From: Nocardia sp. alder85J | GTDB lineage: Bacteria; Actinomycetota; Actinomycetes; Mycobacteriales; Mycobacteriaceae | Assembly: GCF_020176955.2 (NCBI RefSeq) | Contig: NZ_JAIUCZ020000007.1 | Span: forward strand, 1-64,000 | Length of the DNA stretch: 64,000 nucleotides | Direction of reading: 5' to 3' | In this document: piece after piece, positions 43,439-51,276 of the stretch | Layout: each line of letters opens with the position of its first letter | Numbering within the stretch: the first letter of the stretch is position 1 | Program-made: the position numbers and the translations under genes | The notes under the pieces: model-generated | Seen by the model: the letters and a program-made list of their open reading frames with translations, nothing else | The model's database searches: none | Told to the model about the DNA's origin: nothing

Positions 43439-43738
43439 GTGGCCGGGTATTCCTACGACCTCGATGCGATGGATCGGTTTCTCGCTCAGATCGAGGCGCA
43501 CATCACGGCGTTGTCCGCCAAACATGCCGCGGTGCGGCGCACCGTCGATTCCCTCGATGACACCTTCCTGGGGGAAGCGGCCGATGCCCATCGTGAAGCG
43601 CACGGCGAATGGCAGCAGACCGCCGCCGGGCACATCGAGGAATTGGAGAAGTTGCGAGACCGGGTGGCCACGGCGCGGCGCAACTACACGGAGGCACGGG
43701 CGGCCAATCGGGCCATGTTCGGCGGGGGCGGTGCATGA
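43439..43738 (+). CDS. WXG100-like protein 2
   Basis: 99 aa from GTG 43439. A helical protein with SYDLDAMDRFLAQIEAHITA, then DSLDDTFLGEAADAHREAHG and EWQQTAAGHIEELEKLRDRV; F-L-G replaces the W-x-G turn. It is 18 bp after the first WXG100-like gene, so the two probably form a heterodimer. The stop overlaps the next start by ATGA. Confidence 0.72.
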   Translation: MAGYSYDLDAMDRFLAQIEAHITALSAKHAAVRRTVDSLDDTFLGEAADAHREAHGEWQQTAAGHIEELEKLRDRVATARRNYTEARAANRAMFGGGGA

Positions 43739-44133
43739 GCCCGGTCGATCCCGCAGCCTATTACACGGCGGCGCGGGAACTGGCCGCTGCCAGTCTCGAT
43801 ATGGAGACGGCGCTGCGTACTCTGGACCAGAAACTTCTGGTTGCGCGGTCCGCGGGCAGTTTCGCCCCGGGTGGCGCGAAGTGGGCCGAAGGGTTCGATC
43901 AGGCCGCCGTCGATATCTTCGAGGTGGGATCGACCAGTGCCATGGCCGCCCGGGATCTCGCCGTTCAGATCCACACGGCGGGGCTCAATCACGCTGCGGC
44001 CGAAAACGAATCACATTCCGGAGCGCCGTCGCAACCGACCCCGCCCGCGCCGCAGGGTACCGGGTTGGACATCAATCTTCATCCGTCGCAGCGTGCCGCT
44101 TGCTCCGAATCGACCACGAAGGAGAATGTATGA
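43735..44133 (+). CDS. ESX-cluster hypothetical protein
   Basis: 132 aa from ATG 43735. The first 85 residues are helical with PVDPAAYYTAARELAAASLD, a G-G-A-K-W turn (SFAPGGAKWAEGFDQAAVDI) and VGSTSAMAARDLAVQIHTAG. A Pro/Ser-rich tail of about 45 residues ends ...HPSQRAACSESTTKENV. In position it resembles a longer WXG100-type protein whose toxin domain has been replaced or lost. ATGA overlaps couple it to both neighbours. Confidence 0.6.
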   Translation: MSPVDPAAYYTAARELAAASLDMETALRTLDQKLLVARSAGSFAPGGAKWAEGFDQAAVDIFEVGSTSAMAARDLAVQIHTAGLNHAAAENESHSGAPSQPTPPAPQGTGLDINLHPSQRAACSESTTKENV

Positions 44134-44552
44134 CCTACGACGATGCCGGTTGGCATGATGACGCGATGGCGGAGCTCGATCTGCCCTGCGAAGCAGCCGG
44201 AACCCACATCGGAATGTTCATGGCGTGGCTGACACTGCACGACCTGGTGGATTCCGAGTTCGCGGCCACCGGGTCGGCGCTTCGTGATCGGTCGACGACA
44301 CCGGGACGGTACCTGATCGACCACTGCGCCCGTGAGCTGAACTCTTCGATGCTCACCGATGCGGGAAAGGAATTCACCGCATGGGCGTACGAACTCTACT
44401 ATCGCGCATATCCCAGCATCCCGGCCGTCGCCGCTCTGGAATCCATATACCACGCGCCCGACTCCTGGGAGACCTACGACACGGTCGCCGTTGAGATCGA
44501 CCGCCTGTACCTCGAATGGCAACAGCAGAGGGGCGACTCGAGTGAGGGATGA
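44130..44552 (+). CDS. DUF7832-like protein
   Basis: 140 aa from ATG 44130 with AAGGAG ahead. MTYDDAGWHDDAMAELDLPC, EAAGTHIGMFMAWLTLHDLV and WETYDTVAVEIDRLYLEWQQ match the DUF7832 family, which is common beside WXG100 and polymorphic-toxin genes. Its function is unknown; a role as immunity or chaperone protein is inferred from position only. Confidence 0.65.
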   Translation: MTYDDAGWHDDAMAELDLPCEAAGTHIGMFMAWLTLHDLVDSEFAATGSALRDRSTTPGRYLIDHCARELNSSMLTDAGKEFTAWAYELYYRAYPSIPAVAALESIYHAPDSWETYDTVAVEIDRLYLEWQQQRGDSSEG

Positions 44553-44940
44553 TCCCAGCTTCGCGCACGAGATGGCGGAGGTGGCCCGGGAGCTCGAGGA
44601 GAAACTCGAGCACTATCGGAGGCAGAGCGACGCGATTGCCTCGATCGAGGCCACCGCACAGTCGCACGACGGGTCGGTTCACGTCCGCGCCAATGCCGTG
44701 GGCGCGCTACTCGAGGTGAAACTCGGGCCCGCCACAACCACTCTGGATCGGGCGTGGGTCGGGCGCGCGATCGTCGAGCTGACCCAGCAGGCCACGCGTG
44801 AAGCAGCTGCGAAGGCCGCCGCCCGGCTACAAGGAGTGCGTGATACTCAGGATCGGTTGATCGCCGGCATCGGCCGGCACAGTCCGGCCGATGCGAGCAT
44901 GCTGCGCAAGGTGACCGAGGTATTCGACAGGAGCCTGTGA
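44542..44940 (+). CDS. YbaB/EbfC-family nucleoid-associated-like protein
   Basis: 132 aa from GTG 44542, overlapping the previous gene by 11 bp. MAEVARELEEKLEHYRRQSD, then SHDGSVHVRANAVGALLEVK and LTQQATREAAAKAAARLQGV, have the helix-sheet-helix layout of YbaB/EbfC proteins. In actinomycetes this branch typically accompanies ESX and toxin loci rather than recR. Last recognisable gene of the cluster. Confidence 0.72.
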   Translation: MRDDPSFAHEMAEVARELEEKLEHYRRQSDAIASIEATAQSHDGSVHVRANAVGALLEVKLGPATTTLDRAWVGRAIVELTQQATREAAAKAAARLQGVRDTQDRLIAGIGRHSPADASMLRKVTEVFDRSL

Positions 44941-45333
44941 CAACACGCCACCCGGCACTTCGCTGGGGACCACCGCGCGAGCCGGGCGCGATCAGCCGGC
45001 CATCGCATGCAGACAGCGGTGCCGGTAGAGGCGCTGGGCGACAAGCAGTATCGGGCACACTGTCCGCCACGGGCCGTGCGATGCCGGGCCGGGCGGCTGC
45101 CGAGTCCACAGCGGATCCGCGGGTCATGTCGCTCCGACGGGGGTGACAGGTGAGGTCGGCGGAACCCGCCCGCGCCGAGCGACCCGCTCACCTCGAGTCG
45201 GCGGGACACGTTCACTCCTGCACCACAGGCGCACCGGCGGTGGCGGTGGGCTCCCGGCCACCGGAAGCGCCGGATGTCCTGCCGGACCGTACCCACTACA
45301 CCGATCGTGTCCGCCGGCCCGGGTCTCGGAGGT
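44941..45333. other. Gene-poor interval
   Basis: 393 bp without a credible gene. A 69-codon frame from GTG 44937 overlaps the YbaB stop by GTGA but is Arg/Pro/Gly-rich with no known pattern, so I do not call it. No tRNA or strong hairpin was seen. Confidence 0.5.
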
Positions 45334-45963
45334 TCACGGCTGCGGTGATGCTGTGCCACCTTGCCTTTCGCCGGTGACCACCGCGACAGCGAGGCCGTGG
45401 GCCGAAGCGAATTCGGCGCATTCGCCTGCGTCCGCCATGCGGGTGGGGTCGGCCCGGGACACCAGGGCGCCCATGGCGGCGGCCGGGTGGAGGCCGGCGG
45501 TTCGCAGCAGATCGATGGCTGCCTCCGCCGGGCCCGGTCGGCCGGTGCCGGAGGTGCGCGTGCGAATGGGCACGACATGGCCGGGGCGGGTGAAATCGGC
45601 TGGGCCGCTGGTGGGGTCGGCCAGAGTGCGGATGGTATGGGCGCGGTCGGCCGCCGAGATGCCGGTGCCGACGCCGACCGCGTCGACGGTCACGGTGAAT
45701 CCGTGGCGGGTGGTGACATCGGACAGGCCCCACATCGGTGGCAGGCACAGGCGGGCGCAGTCGGTGTCGGTGAGGGCGACCGTGATGAAACCGGAGCTGT
45801 GTTCGATCAGGAATGCCAAGGCTCCGGTGGTGGCGAATTGCGCTGGGAGGACCAGTGCGCCTTCACCGGTGTGCGGGTCGTGGAGCAGGATCGTCGCACC
45901 GGCGGCCAGTTCGGTGCGGGTGCGGGTGTGGCGCCGGTGGTGCTGTTCGGTTGTGGTGGACAT
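45334..45963 (-). CDS. Divergent RibB-like protein (DHBP synthase fold), active site degenerate
   Basis: 209 aa, the usual length of a stand-alone RibB domain. ITVALTDTDCARLCLPPM, RHGFTVTVDAVGVGTGISAA, DRAHTIRTLADP and DFTRPGHVVPIRTR follow RibB closely. The acidic metal loop, normally DDEDRENEGD, reads HDPHTGEGAL. The GRxGHTE motif reads GRPGPAEA (His to Pro), and the later Cys-Glu pair is Gly-Ala. It therefore probably does not make dihydroxybutanone phosphate. It sits at the end of the acyl-CoA operon, 2 bp after a hydratase gene. Confidence 0.7.
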   Translation of the reverse strand: MSTTTEQHHRRHTRTRTELAAGATILLHDPHTGEGALVLPAQFATTGALAFLIEHSSGFITVALTDTDCARLCLPPMWGLSDVTTRHGFTVTVDAVGVGTGISAADRAHTIRTLADPTSGPADFTRPGHVVPIRTRTSGTGRPGPAEAAIDLLRTAGLHPAAAMGALVSRADPTRMADAGECAEFASAHGLAVAVVTGERQGGTASPQP

Positions 45964-45965
45964 GG

Positions 45966-46751
45966 TTACTCCTTCGCCGGGGGTGTCCCGCCGGTCGATA
46001 CCCCGCGCCCGGCGGTGAATGCTGTGACTGCGGCGCGGAAGTCCTTGCCGCCGGCCAGTTCTCGCTGGCCGCGGCGTTCATGCTCGAACGCGGCGCCGAG
46101 GTGTGGGAGGGTGGCGGCATCGAGGGCGGATTTGGTGCGGGCGAAGGCGGCGAGTGAGATCGTGCGGAGGTTCGCCAGGGCGGCCGCGAAATCCGCGTCG
46201 AAGGATTCGGCTGGAAGGACTGCGGCGATCAGGCCGTGTCGTTCGGCGTCGTGGGCGGTCATGCGGCCGCCGAGGGCGAACAGGCGCATGGCGACGGCAC
46301 GGCCGGCCGCGGCGGCGACCAGGGCGGTGGCGCCGCCGTCGGGCATCAGGCCGATGGCGGTGAACGGCATGGTGAAGTAGGCGTCGGAGCGGGCGATCGC
46401 CAGGTCCGCGGCCAGGGCGATCGAGACGCCGACTCCTACTGCGGGACCGCGGATTTCGGCGACCACCGGCCGCGGGACCGATCGGATCGCGGTGATCAGG
46501 GCGGCCGCGGCATCGATCGTGCGTTCGGTGGTTTCGGGGGCGAACGGGTCGTCGACGTCCAGGTCGCCGCCGGAGCAGAATGCCCGGCCCGCGCCGGAGA
46601 TCACGATGACGCGGACGGTGGGGTCCTCGCCGGCCGCCGTCACCGCTTCGCTCAGGTGCCGCAGTGTTGCCTCGTTCACGGCGTTGAGGCGGTCGGGGCG
46701 GTCGATGACGATGTGGCGCACGGTGGCGTCGTCGGATATCCGGACTGTCAT
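45966..46751 (-). CDS. Enoyl-CoA hydratase/isomerase family protein
   Basis: 261 aa from ATG 46751, overlapping the next upstream gene by 4 bp. Crotonase motifs are HIVIDRPDRLNAVNEATL, VIVISGAGRAFCSGGDLD (oxyanion hole), PRPVVAEIRGPAVGVGVSIA and FTAIGLMPDGGATALVAAA. The second catalytic acid is an Asp (PDGG) and the first Glu position is Val/Gly, so isomerase or hydrolase chemistry is as likely as hydration. Confidence 0.8.
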   Translation of the reverse strand: MTVRISDDATVRHIVIDRPDRLNAVNEATLRHLSEAVTAAGEDPTVRVIVISGAGRAFCSGGDLDVDDPFAPETTERTIDAAAALITAIRSVPRPVVAEIRGPAVGVGVSIALAADLAIARSDAYFTMPFTAIGLMPDGGATALVAAAAGRAVAMRLFALGGRMTAHDAERHGLIAAVLPAESFDADFAAALANLRTISLAAFARTKSALDAATLPHLGAAFEHERRGQRELAGGKDFRAAVTAFTAGRGVSTGGTPPAKE

Positions 46752-47653
46752 CTCAGCACCTCGCGGACGAAGTCGGCCATTTCGGTGAGGCCGCGCTGCG
46801 CTTGGGGCATGTAGTCGGCGAACAGGGTCCAAGCGTGACAAGTGTTGGGGTACAGGGACAGTGCGCTGCGGCCGCCCGCTTCGCGGACCGCGTGGTGCAT
46901 GCGTACCGAGTCGTCGCGCAGGACCTCCCGTTCGCTGGCCAGGAACAGGATCGGGGGCAGGCCGGCGAAATCACCGAACACCGGGGATGCCTGGGGGTCG
47001 GTGTTGTTGTGGCCCTGCAGGTACGACGCGGCCAGTTGGCGCAGCGAGCGGCGGCTGATCACCGGGTCGGTGGCGCCGTTGGTGGTGATGCTCTCCCCCG
47101 AGGCGGAGAAGTCGGCCAAGGGGGAGACGACCACGGCGGCGGCGGGTAGTGGTGCGCCGCGGTCACGCGTCCGGGCGAGGGCCGCCAGCGTGAGGCCGCC
47201 TCCTGCGGAATCGCCGCCGACCACGGTGTGCGCCGAGCCATGGGTGGCGATCACGGTGTCGAGGACGGCGACTGCGTCGTCGAGGGCGGCGGGGAACGGA
47301 TTCTCCGGGGCGAGACGGTAATCCGGGCACAGCACGGCGACGCCGAGTGCTCGGGACAGTCCGGCCGCCGCCGGGGTGTAGCCCTCGGCGCTGCCCATCA
47401 CGTAACCGCCGCCGTGGAACCACAGCAGAATTCGGTCGGTCGCCGGGCCGTTCACCACGCGCAGGCAGGAGACGCCGCCGACGTGCTCGGAGGTCACCGT
47501 GGTGCCGGGGGGCAGCGGGGCCTCGAGCATCATGGAGTCGAGGTTGCGACGCAGTTGGTCGAGAGAGGGAGTGCCGTCGCCGAAGACGGCCGCGAAGGAC
47601 GCTTCCGCGCGCAGCAGGGCCTCGTCCTCGGTGATCTCGATCGAGTTCGTCAT
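46748..47653 (-). CDS. Alpha/beta hydrolase, hormone-sensitive-lipase (HSL) family
   Basis: 301 aa from ATG 47653. HSL features are LLWFHGGGYVMGSAEGY (HGGG oxyanion hole), TVVGGDSAGGGLTLAALA (nucleophile GDSAG), PPILFLASEREVLRDDSVRM (Asp region), and LYPNTCHAWTLFADYMP (catalytic His). It probably cleaves a carboxylic ester of a lipophilic substrate. Gene overlap with the hydratase and nearby acyl-CoA genes suggests a role in releasing an acyl substrate for beta-oxidation. Confidence 0.85.
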   Translation of the reverse strand: MTNSIEITEDEALLRAEASFAAVFGDGTPSLDQLRRNLDSMMLEAPLPPGTTVTSEHVGGVSCLRVVNGPATDRILLWFHGGGYVMGSAEGYTPAAAGLSRALGVAVLCPDYRLAPENPFPAALDDAVAVLDTVIATHGSAHTVVGGDSAGGGLTLAALARTRDRGAPLPAAAVVVSPLADFSASGESITTNGATDPVISRRSLRQLAASYLQGHNNTDPQASPVFGDFAGLPPILFLASEREVLRDDSVRMHHAVREAGGRSALSLYPNTCHAWTLFADYMPQAQRGLTEMADFVREVLR

Positions 47654-47732
47654 CGCGACAGCACCTTTCGGGCGGAACGGGAACCGGGGTCCAGCGGCGA
47701 GGACGATCGCGCCGCCCGGTTGCGGGGCAGCG

Positions 47733-48155
47733 TCATTCGGACCACCCCCCGAATCCGCCACGCAGACCCAGGGAGATCTGGTCGTCGACGTCGGCGGTGG
47801 TGAACCGGGCGACGGCGGCTGCCACATCGGCGGGCCGGAGATCGGGGTTGCGGTAGGTGCCGGCGAGGGTGGCCGCGATGTCGCGGCGGCGCTGTCGCAG
47901 GGATTCGACGCCGGGGTGGTCGTCTTCGCGTGGTGGCAGGCCGAGTTCGGTGGCCAGTGCCTCGGTGCGGTCGTAGCTCGTCGCGAGCCCGGACTCGTCC
48001 CAGCGGACCCGGTTCGCCATGTTGTCGAGTTGTTCCAGCACCGCTGCCAGTTCGATGCGGGCGATGCCGTCGCCGAGTTCCGGAAGTACCCGGTGGGCAA
48101 GGGTTTCCACCGCGGTGTGCAGGAGGTGGGTGGGATCGGTCGAGTAGATGGTCAT
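47733..48155 (-). CDS. DUF6285-like hypothetical protein
   Basis: 140 aa. TDPTHLLHTAVETLAHRVLP, then RIELAAVLEQLDNMANRVRW and a helical middle, resemble the small helical proteins (DUF6285-like, tentative) that sit between aminoglycoside-phosphotransferase-like and acyl-CoA dehydrogenase genes in actinomycetes. Its start is 1 bp from the phosphotransferase stop. Function unknown. Confidence 0.6.
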   Translation of the reverse strand: MTIYSTDPTHLLHTAVETLAHRVLPELGDGIARIELAAVLEQLDNMANRVRWDESGLATSYDRTEALATELGLPPREDDHPGVESLRQRRRDIAATLAGTYRNPDLRPADVAAAVARFTTADVDDQISLGLRGGFGGWSE

Positions 48156-48156
48156 C

Positions 48157-49218
48157 TCAGTGTCCCCATTCCCCGTCGTGCAGCATCCGGCCGAGCCAGC
48201 CGAGGCTGTAGTAGACGCTGTGGGCCATGTTCGCGTAGCGCAGGTCGTCCCGGTCGCCGCGGGTATAGATGTGCACGGCTTGCAGGCAGCCGATCGCGGT
48301 CTTCACCAGTGACTGCACGGCCCACCAGCCGAGGGCATCGGGGGCGGGGCGCCAGCCGCTGACCGACTCGTATTCGTCCAGGAACGGCTCGAGTTCGATC
48401 AGCTTGCACAGCAACGGTGATCGGCCCCGGCTCGTCCGCTGGGCGAACCAGGCGATGTCGGCGACCGGATCGGAGAAGTGCGCGGTCTCCCAGTCCAGGA
48501 TCGCGGTGAGACCGGTGTCGTCCACGACCAGGTTGCCGACTCGGAAGTCGTTGTGTACGAGTGCGACCCGGCCGGACACCGCGTCGCTGCGGTGGCCTAG
48601 CCAGGCGAGAGCGAGATCCAGGACGGGGATCGGGACGTCGACCACATCGCGGTACACCGCAGTCCATTTGTCGTTCTCCTGCGCTCCGGTGGCCGCGCCG
48701 GCCGGCACCGCACCGAGCACCGCGGTGTCCATCGTGGCCGGGTCGGCGGTGTGCAGCTGCGCCATGGTCCGGGCGATCCGGCGGCCCAGCCGGTCACGGC
48801 GGCCGCGGTCGGGGATCAGCGCGGAGACGGTGGCGGGCAACGGGATCGCGCCGGAGACCTTCTCCATCACGAAGAAGCCCCGCGGTGGCTGCGCACGGTA
48901 GGCGATGACGGCGGGGACGGGCAGGCCCAGGCCGGCGGCGGTGCGGAGCAGTACCACCTCGCGGGTCACGTCGTAGTCGCCGACAATTCCGCTGCGCGGC
49001 TGGCGTTTCACGGCATAGGCGGCGGTGGCCGGGCCGGTGGGCGATTCCCAGGCCGCATCGACCAGGTACGTTTCCCAGGAGTTGCCCTCGCCGCGGCGGT
49101 CCACGGCGGTCAGTCGCAGGGATCCTCCGGCGGCTACGGCGTCGTCGAGCGTGGTGGTCAGTTCCGCCAGGAATGCCTGGCGCGACAGCTCTTCGGTGCT
49201 CTCGTGCACGGCGGTCAC
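48157..49218 (-). CDS. Phosphotransferase family protein (APH/choline-kinase fold)
   Basis: 353 aa from GTG 49218, with AAGGAGG ahead. Kinase-like motifs are YAVKRQPRSGIVGDYDVTRE (ATP Lys), FVMEKVSGAIPLPATV, RVALVHNDFRVGNLVVDDTG (catalytic HNDFRxGN), and LTAILDWETAHFSDPVADIAW (metal-binding DWE). Members near acyl-CoA genes are often named ACAD10/11-like phosphotransferases, which act on 4-hydroxyacyl-CoA in animals. A similar phosphorylation of hydroxyacyl-CoA is an attractive inference here. Confidence 0.8.
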   Translation of the reverse strand: MTAVHESTEELSRQAFLAELTTTLDDAVAAGGSLRLTAVDRRGEGNSWETYLVDAAWESPTGPATAAYAVKRQPRSGIVGDYDVTREVVLLRTAAGLGLPVPAVIAYRAQPPRGFFVMEKVSGAIPLPATVSALIPDRGRRDRLGRRIARTMAQLHTADPATMDTAVLGAVPAGAATGAQENDKWTAVYRDVVDVPIPVLDLALAWLGHRSDAVSGRVALVHNDFRVGNLVVDDTGLTAILDWETAHFSDPVADIAWFAQRTSRGRSPLLCKLIELEPFLDEYESVSGWRPAPDALGWWAVQSLVKTAIGCLQAVHIYTRGDRDDLRYANMAHSVYYSLGWLGRMLHDGEWGH

Positions 49219-49239
49219 GGTGTCCTCCTTCGGTGCTCG

Positions 49240-49364
49240 GTAGTCATCTGCACAGCTGCGGTGGTCATCTGCACAGCTCCGCTGCGGTGGTCATCTGCAC
49301 AGCTCCGCTGCGGTGGTCATCTGCACAGCTCCGCTGGGGAGGTCATCAGAACAGCTCCGCTGCC
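49240..49364. repeat. 26-bp tandem repeat (minisatellite), about five units
   Basis: Units GTGGTCATCTGCACAGCTCC plus GCTGCG recur at 49261, 49287 and 49313, with a partial, diverged unit at 49240-49260 and a variant at 49339-49364. The last unit contains the stop codon of the SDR gene ending at 49346, so the array seems to have grown from the 3' end of that gene towards the phosphotransferase RBS. Unit length 26 is not a multiple of three. Confidence 0.9.
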
Positions 49365-50137
49365 GGGCCGCCGCCGTCGACGGCCAGCCGCTGGCCGGTC
49401 ACGTAACCGGCGTCCCCGGAGATCAGGTACGCGACCGCGCCGGCGACGTCTTCGGGGCGACACACCCGGCCGAACGGCGAACCCTTTTCCAGCTCTTCGA
49501 TGTTCATGCCGCGGGCGGCGGAGACCAGGCGGCGGCCCATCTCGGTCGCCACCAGTCCGGGGGCGACGATGTTGGCGTGGATGCCGTGTGCGCGTTCCTC
49601 CAGGGCCAGGGTGCGGATGCAGGTTTCCATGGCGGCCTTGGCCATCGTGTAGGGCGCGGCGCCGGCGGGGGTGGTGCCGGTGGAATTGCTGGAGATCATC
49701 ACGATGTCGGCGCGGCCGATCCGGCCCGCGGCGGCCGCGCGCATGCCGGGCAGCAGCGTCTGGATCAGGCCGATCGGGCCGAAGGCGTGTACTCGCATGA
49801 GGGACAGGAAATCCCGGAGCGGGGTGTGTTCGACAGCGGCGCCGCGGCTGGCGGATCCGGCATTGCTGACCAGGATGTCGGCGGGGCCAAGGTCGCGGGC
49901 AATGCCTTCGGTCATGGACCGTACGGCCGATTCGTCGTCGATGGCGGCGGCGTAAGCGTGTGCGCGGCCGCCGTTTTCGCGGATCTCCGCCACCACGGAT
50001 TCGGCGGCGCCGGCATCGCGGCGGTAGTTGACGGCGACAGCGGCACCGTCGCGGGCCAGTCGCAGCGCGATCGCCCGGCCGACCCCTCGTGAACCGCCGG
50101 TGACCACCGCGATGCGGCCCTGTAGTGATCCGGTCAT
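49346..50137 (-). CDS. SDR-family oxidoreductase
   Basis: 263 aa from ATG 50137, overlapping the upstream gene. The Rossmann motif is IAVVTGGSRGVGRAIALRLA; the catalytic set is complete: ILVSNAGSASRG, IVMISSNSTGTTPAGAAPYT (Ser) and YTMAK (Tyr/Lys). YLISGDAGYVTGQRLAVDGG is the C-terminal signature of FabG-like enzymes. It likely oxidises or reduces a hydroxyacyl or ketoacyl intermediate of the same pathway. Its last codons are the source of the 26-bp tandem array. Confidence 0.85.
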   Translation of the reverse strand: MTGSLQGRIAVVTGGSRGVGRAIALRLARDGAAVAVNYRRDAGAAESVVAEIRENGGRAHAYAAAIDDESAVRSMTEGIARDLGPADILVSNAGSASRGAAVEHTPLRDFLSLMRVHAFGPIGLIQTLLPGMRAAAAGRIGRADIVMISSNSTGTTPAGAAPYTMAKAAMETCIRTLALEERAHGIHANIVAPGLVATEMGRRLVSAARGMNIEELEKGSPFGRVCRPEDVAGAVAYLISGDAGYVTGQRLAVDGGGPAAELF

Positions 50138-51276
50138 CGGCCCACCACCGCCCGGCCGACCAGATCCTTCATGACCTCGTTGGATCCGCCGTAGATACGC
50201 TGGATGCGGGCGTCGCGCCAGATCCGGGCGATCGGGTACTCCTCCATGTAGCCGTAGCCGCCGAACAGTTGCAGGCAGCGGTCGACGACGTCCCATTGCA
50301 GTTCGGTCGCCTTGTATTTCGCGCCCGCGGCTTCGTCGGCGCCGAGCTCGCCGGTGTTCAGGGCGAGTACGCAGCGGTCGATGTAGTGCCGCATCACCTG
50401 GATGTCGGTGTGCAGTTCGGCCAGGGTCATGCGCACGGATTGCAGTTGGGCCAGCGGCCCGCCGAAGGCGACGCGGGCGCGGGCGTGTTCGAGGGCCAGG
50501 TTCAGGGCGTGGCCGGCGGAGGCGACCGCGGATACGGCGATGGACAGGCGTTCGCGCGGCAGATTCACGATGGCCGAACCGAATCCGCGACCGGGTTCGC
50601 CGAGGATGTTCCCGACCGGGACCCGGCATCCGGTGAACACCAGTTCCGCGGTGTCCTGGGCGCGGCGGCCGATCTTGTGCATCGGGCGGCCACGTCCGAA
50701 ACCGGGGGTGCCGTGTTCGACCGCGACGAAAGTCGTTCCGCGGCCGTCGCGTTCGCCGGTGCGGACCAGGACGATGGCGAGGTCACAGGTGGCGCCGCCG
50801 GTGATGAACGTCTTGGTGCCGTCGATGACCAGGTGGTCGCCGTCGCGGCGGGCGGTGGTCCGGATGGCGGCCAGATCGGAACCCGCGCCGGGTTCGGTGA
50901 GGGCCAGGGCCGTGACGAGATCGCCGCGGGTGAAGCGCGGCAGCCAGCGTTTGCGCTGCGGCTCGTCGGTGAGGTCGCGCAGGTAGGGGACGATGATGTC
51001 GTTCTGCATGCTGAAGGTGTCGCCCGCGGTACCGGAGGCGGCCACCTCCTCGGCCATCACCGCGTTGTACCGGAAGTCGGCGATGCCCAATCCGCCGTAT
51101 TCCGCCTCGAATTCGAAGCCGAGGAAGCCTGCTCCGGCCGCGGCGGTGACGAAGGCGCGGTCGACCGTCCCGGCCGCCTCCCACTCGTCGGCGTGCGGCA
51201 CCGCCTCGCGGTCCAGGAAGGCGCGGAAGGCGGACCGGAACGCCTCGTGGTCGGCGGTGTAGACATCCCTACGCAT
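50134..51276 (-). CDS. Acyl-CoA dehydrogenase
   Basis: 380 aa from ATG 51276. Motifs are GFEFEAEYGGLGIADFRYNA, TALALTEPGAGSDLAAIRTT, GDHLVIDGTKTFITGGATCD, VNLPRERLSIAVSAVASA and LQLFGGYGYMEEYPIARIWR, then RIQRIYGGSNEVMKDLV. The catalytic Glu position in the C-terminal helix reads RIYGGSNEVMK, as in long-chain/isovaleryl types. It introduces the first double bond in the pathway. It overlaps both neighbours. Confidence 0.9.
   Translation of the reverse strand: MRRDVYTADHEAFRSAFRAFLDREAVPHADEWEAAGTVDRAFVTAAAGAGFLGFEFEAEYGGLGIADFRYNAVMAEEVAASGTAGDTFSMQNDIIVPYLRDLTDEPQRKRWLPRFTRGDLVTALALTEPGAGSDLAAIRTTARRDGDHLVIDGTKTFITGGATCDLAIVLVRTGERDGRGTTFVAVEHGTPGFGRGRPMHKIGRRAQDTAELVFTGCRVPVGNILGEPGRGFGSAIVNLPRERLSIAVSAVASAGHALNLALEHARARVAFGGPLAQLQSVRMTLAELHTDIQVMRHYIDRCVLALNTGELGADEAAGAKYKATELQWDVVDRCLQLFGGYGYMEEYPIARIWRDARIQRIYGGSNEVMKDLVGRAVVGR

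Noticed and set aside
44937..45146. 69-codon frame with GTGA overlap after the YbaB gene
   Set aside because: The overlap is tempting, but the protein is Arg/Gly/Pro-rich with no similarity I can recognise.
45964..46010. FMN riboswitch near the RibB-like gene
   Set aside because: The gene lies 2 bp behind another coding gene, leaving no room for a riboswitch leader.
49240..49364. CRISPR array
   Set aside because: Units are directly adjacent with no unique spacers; it is a plain tandem repeat.
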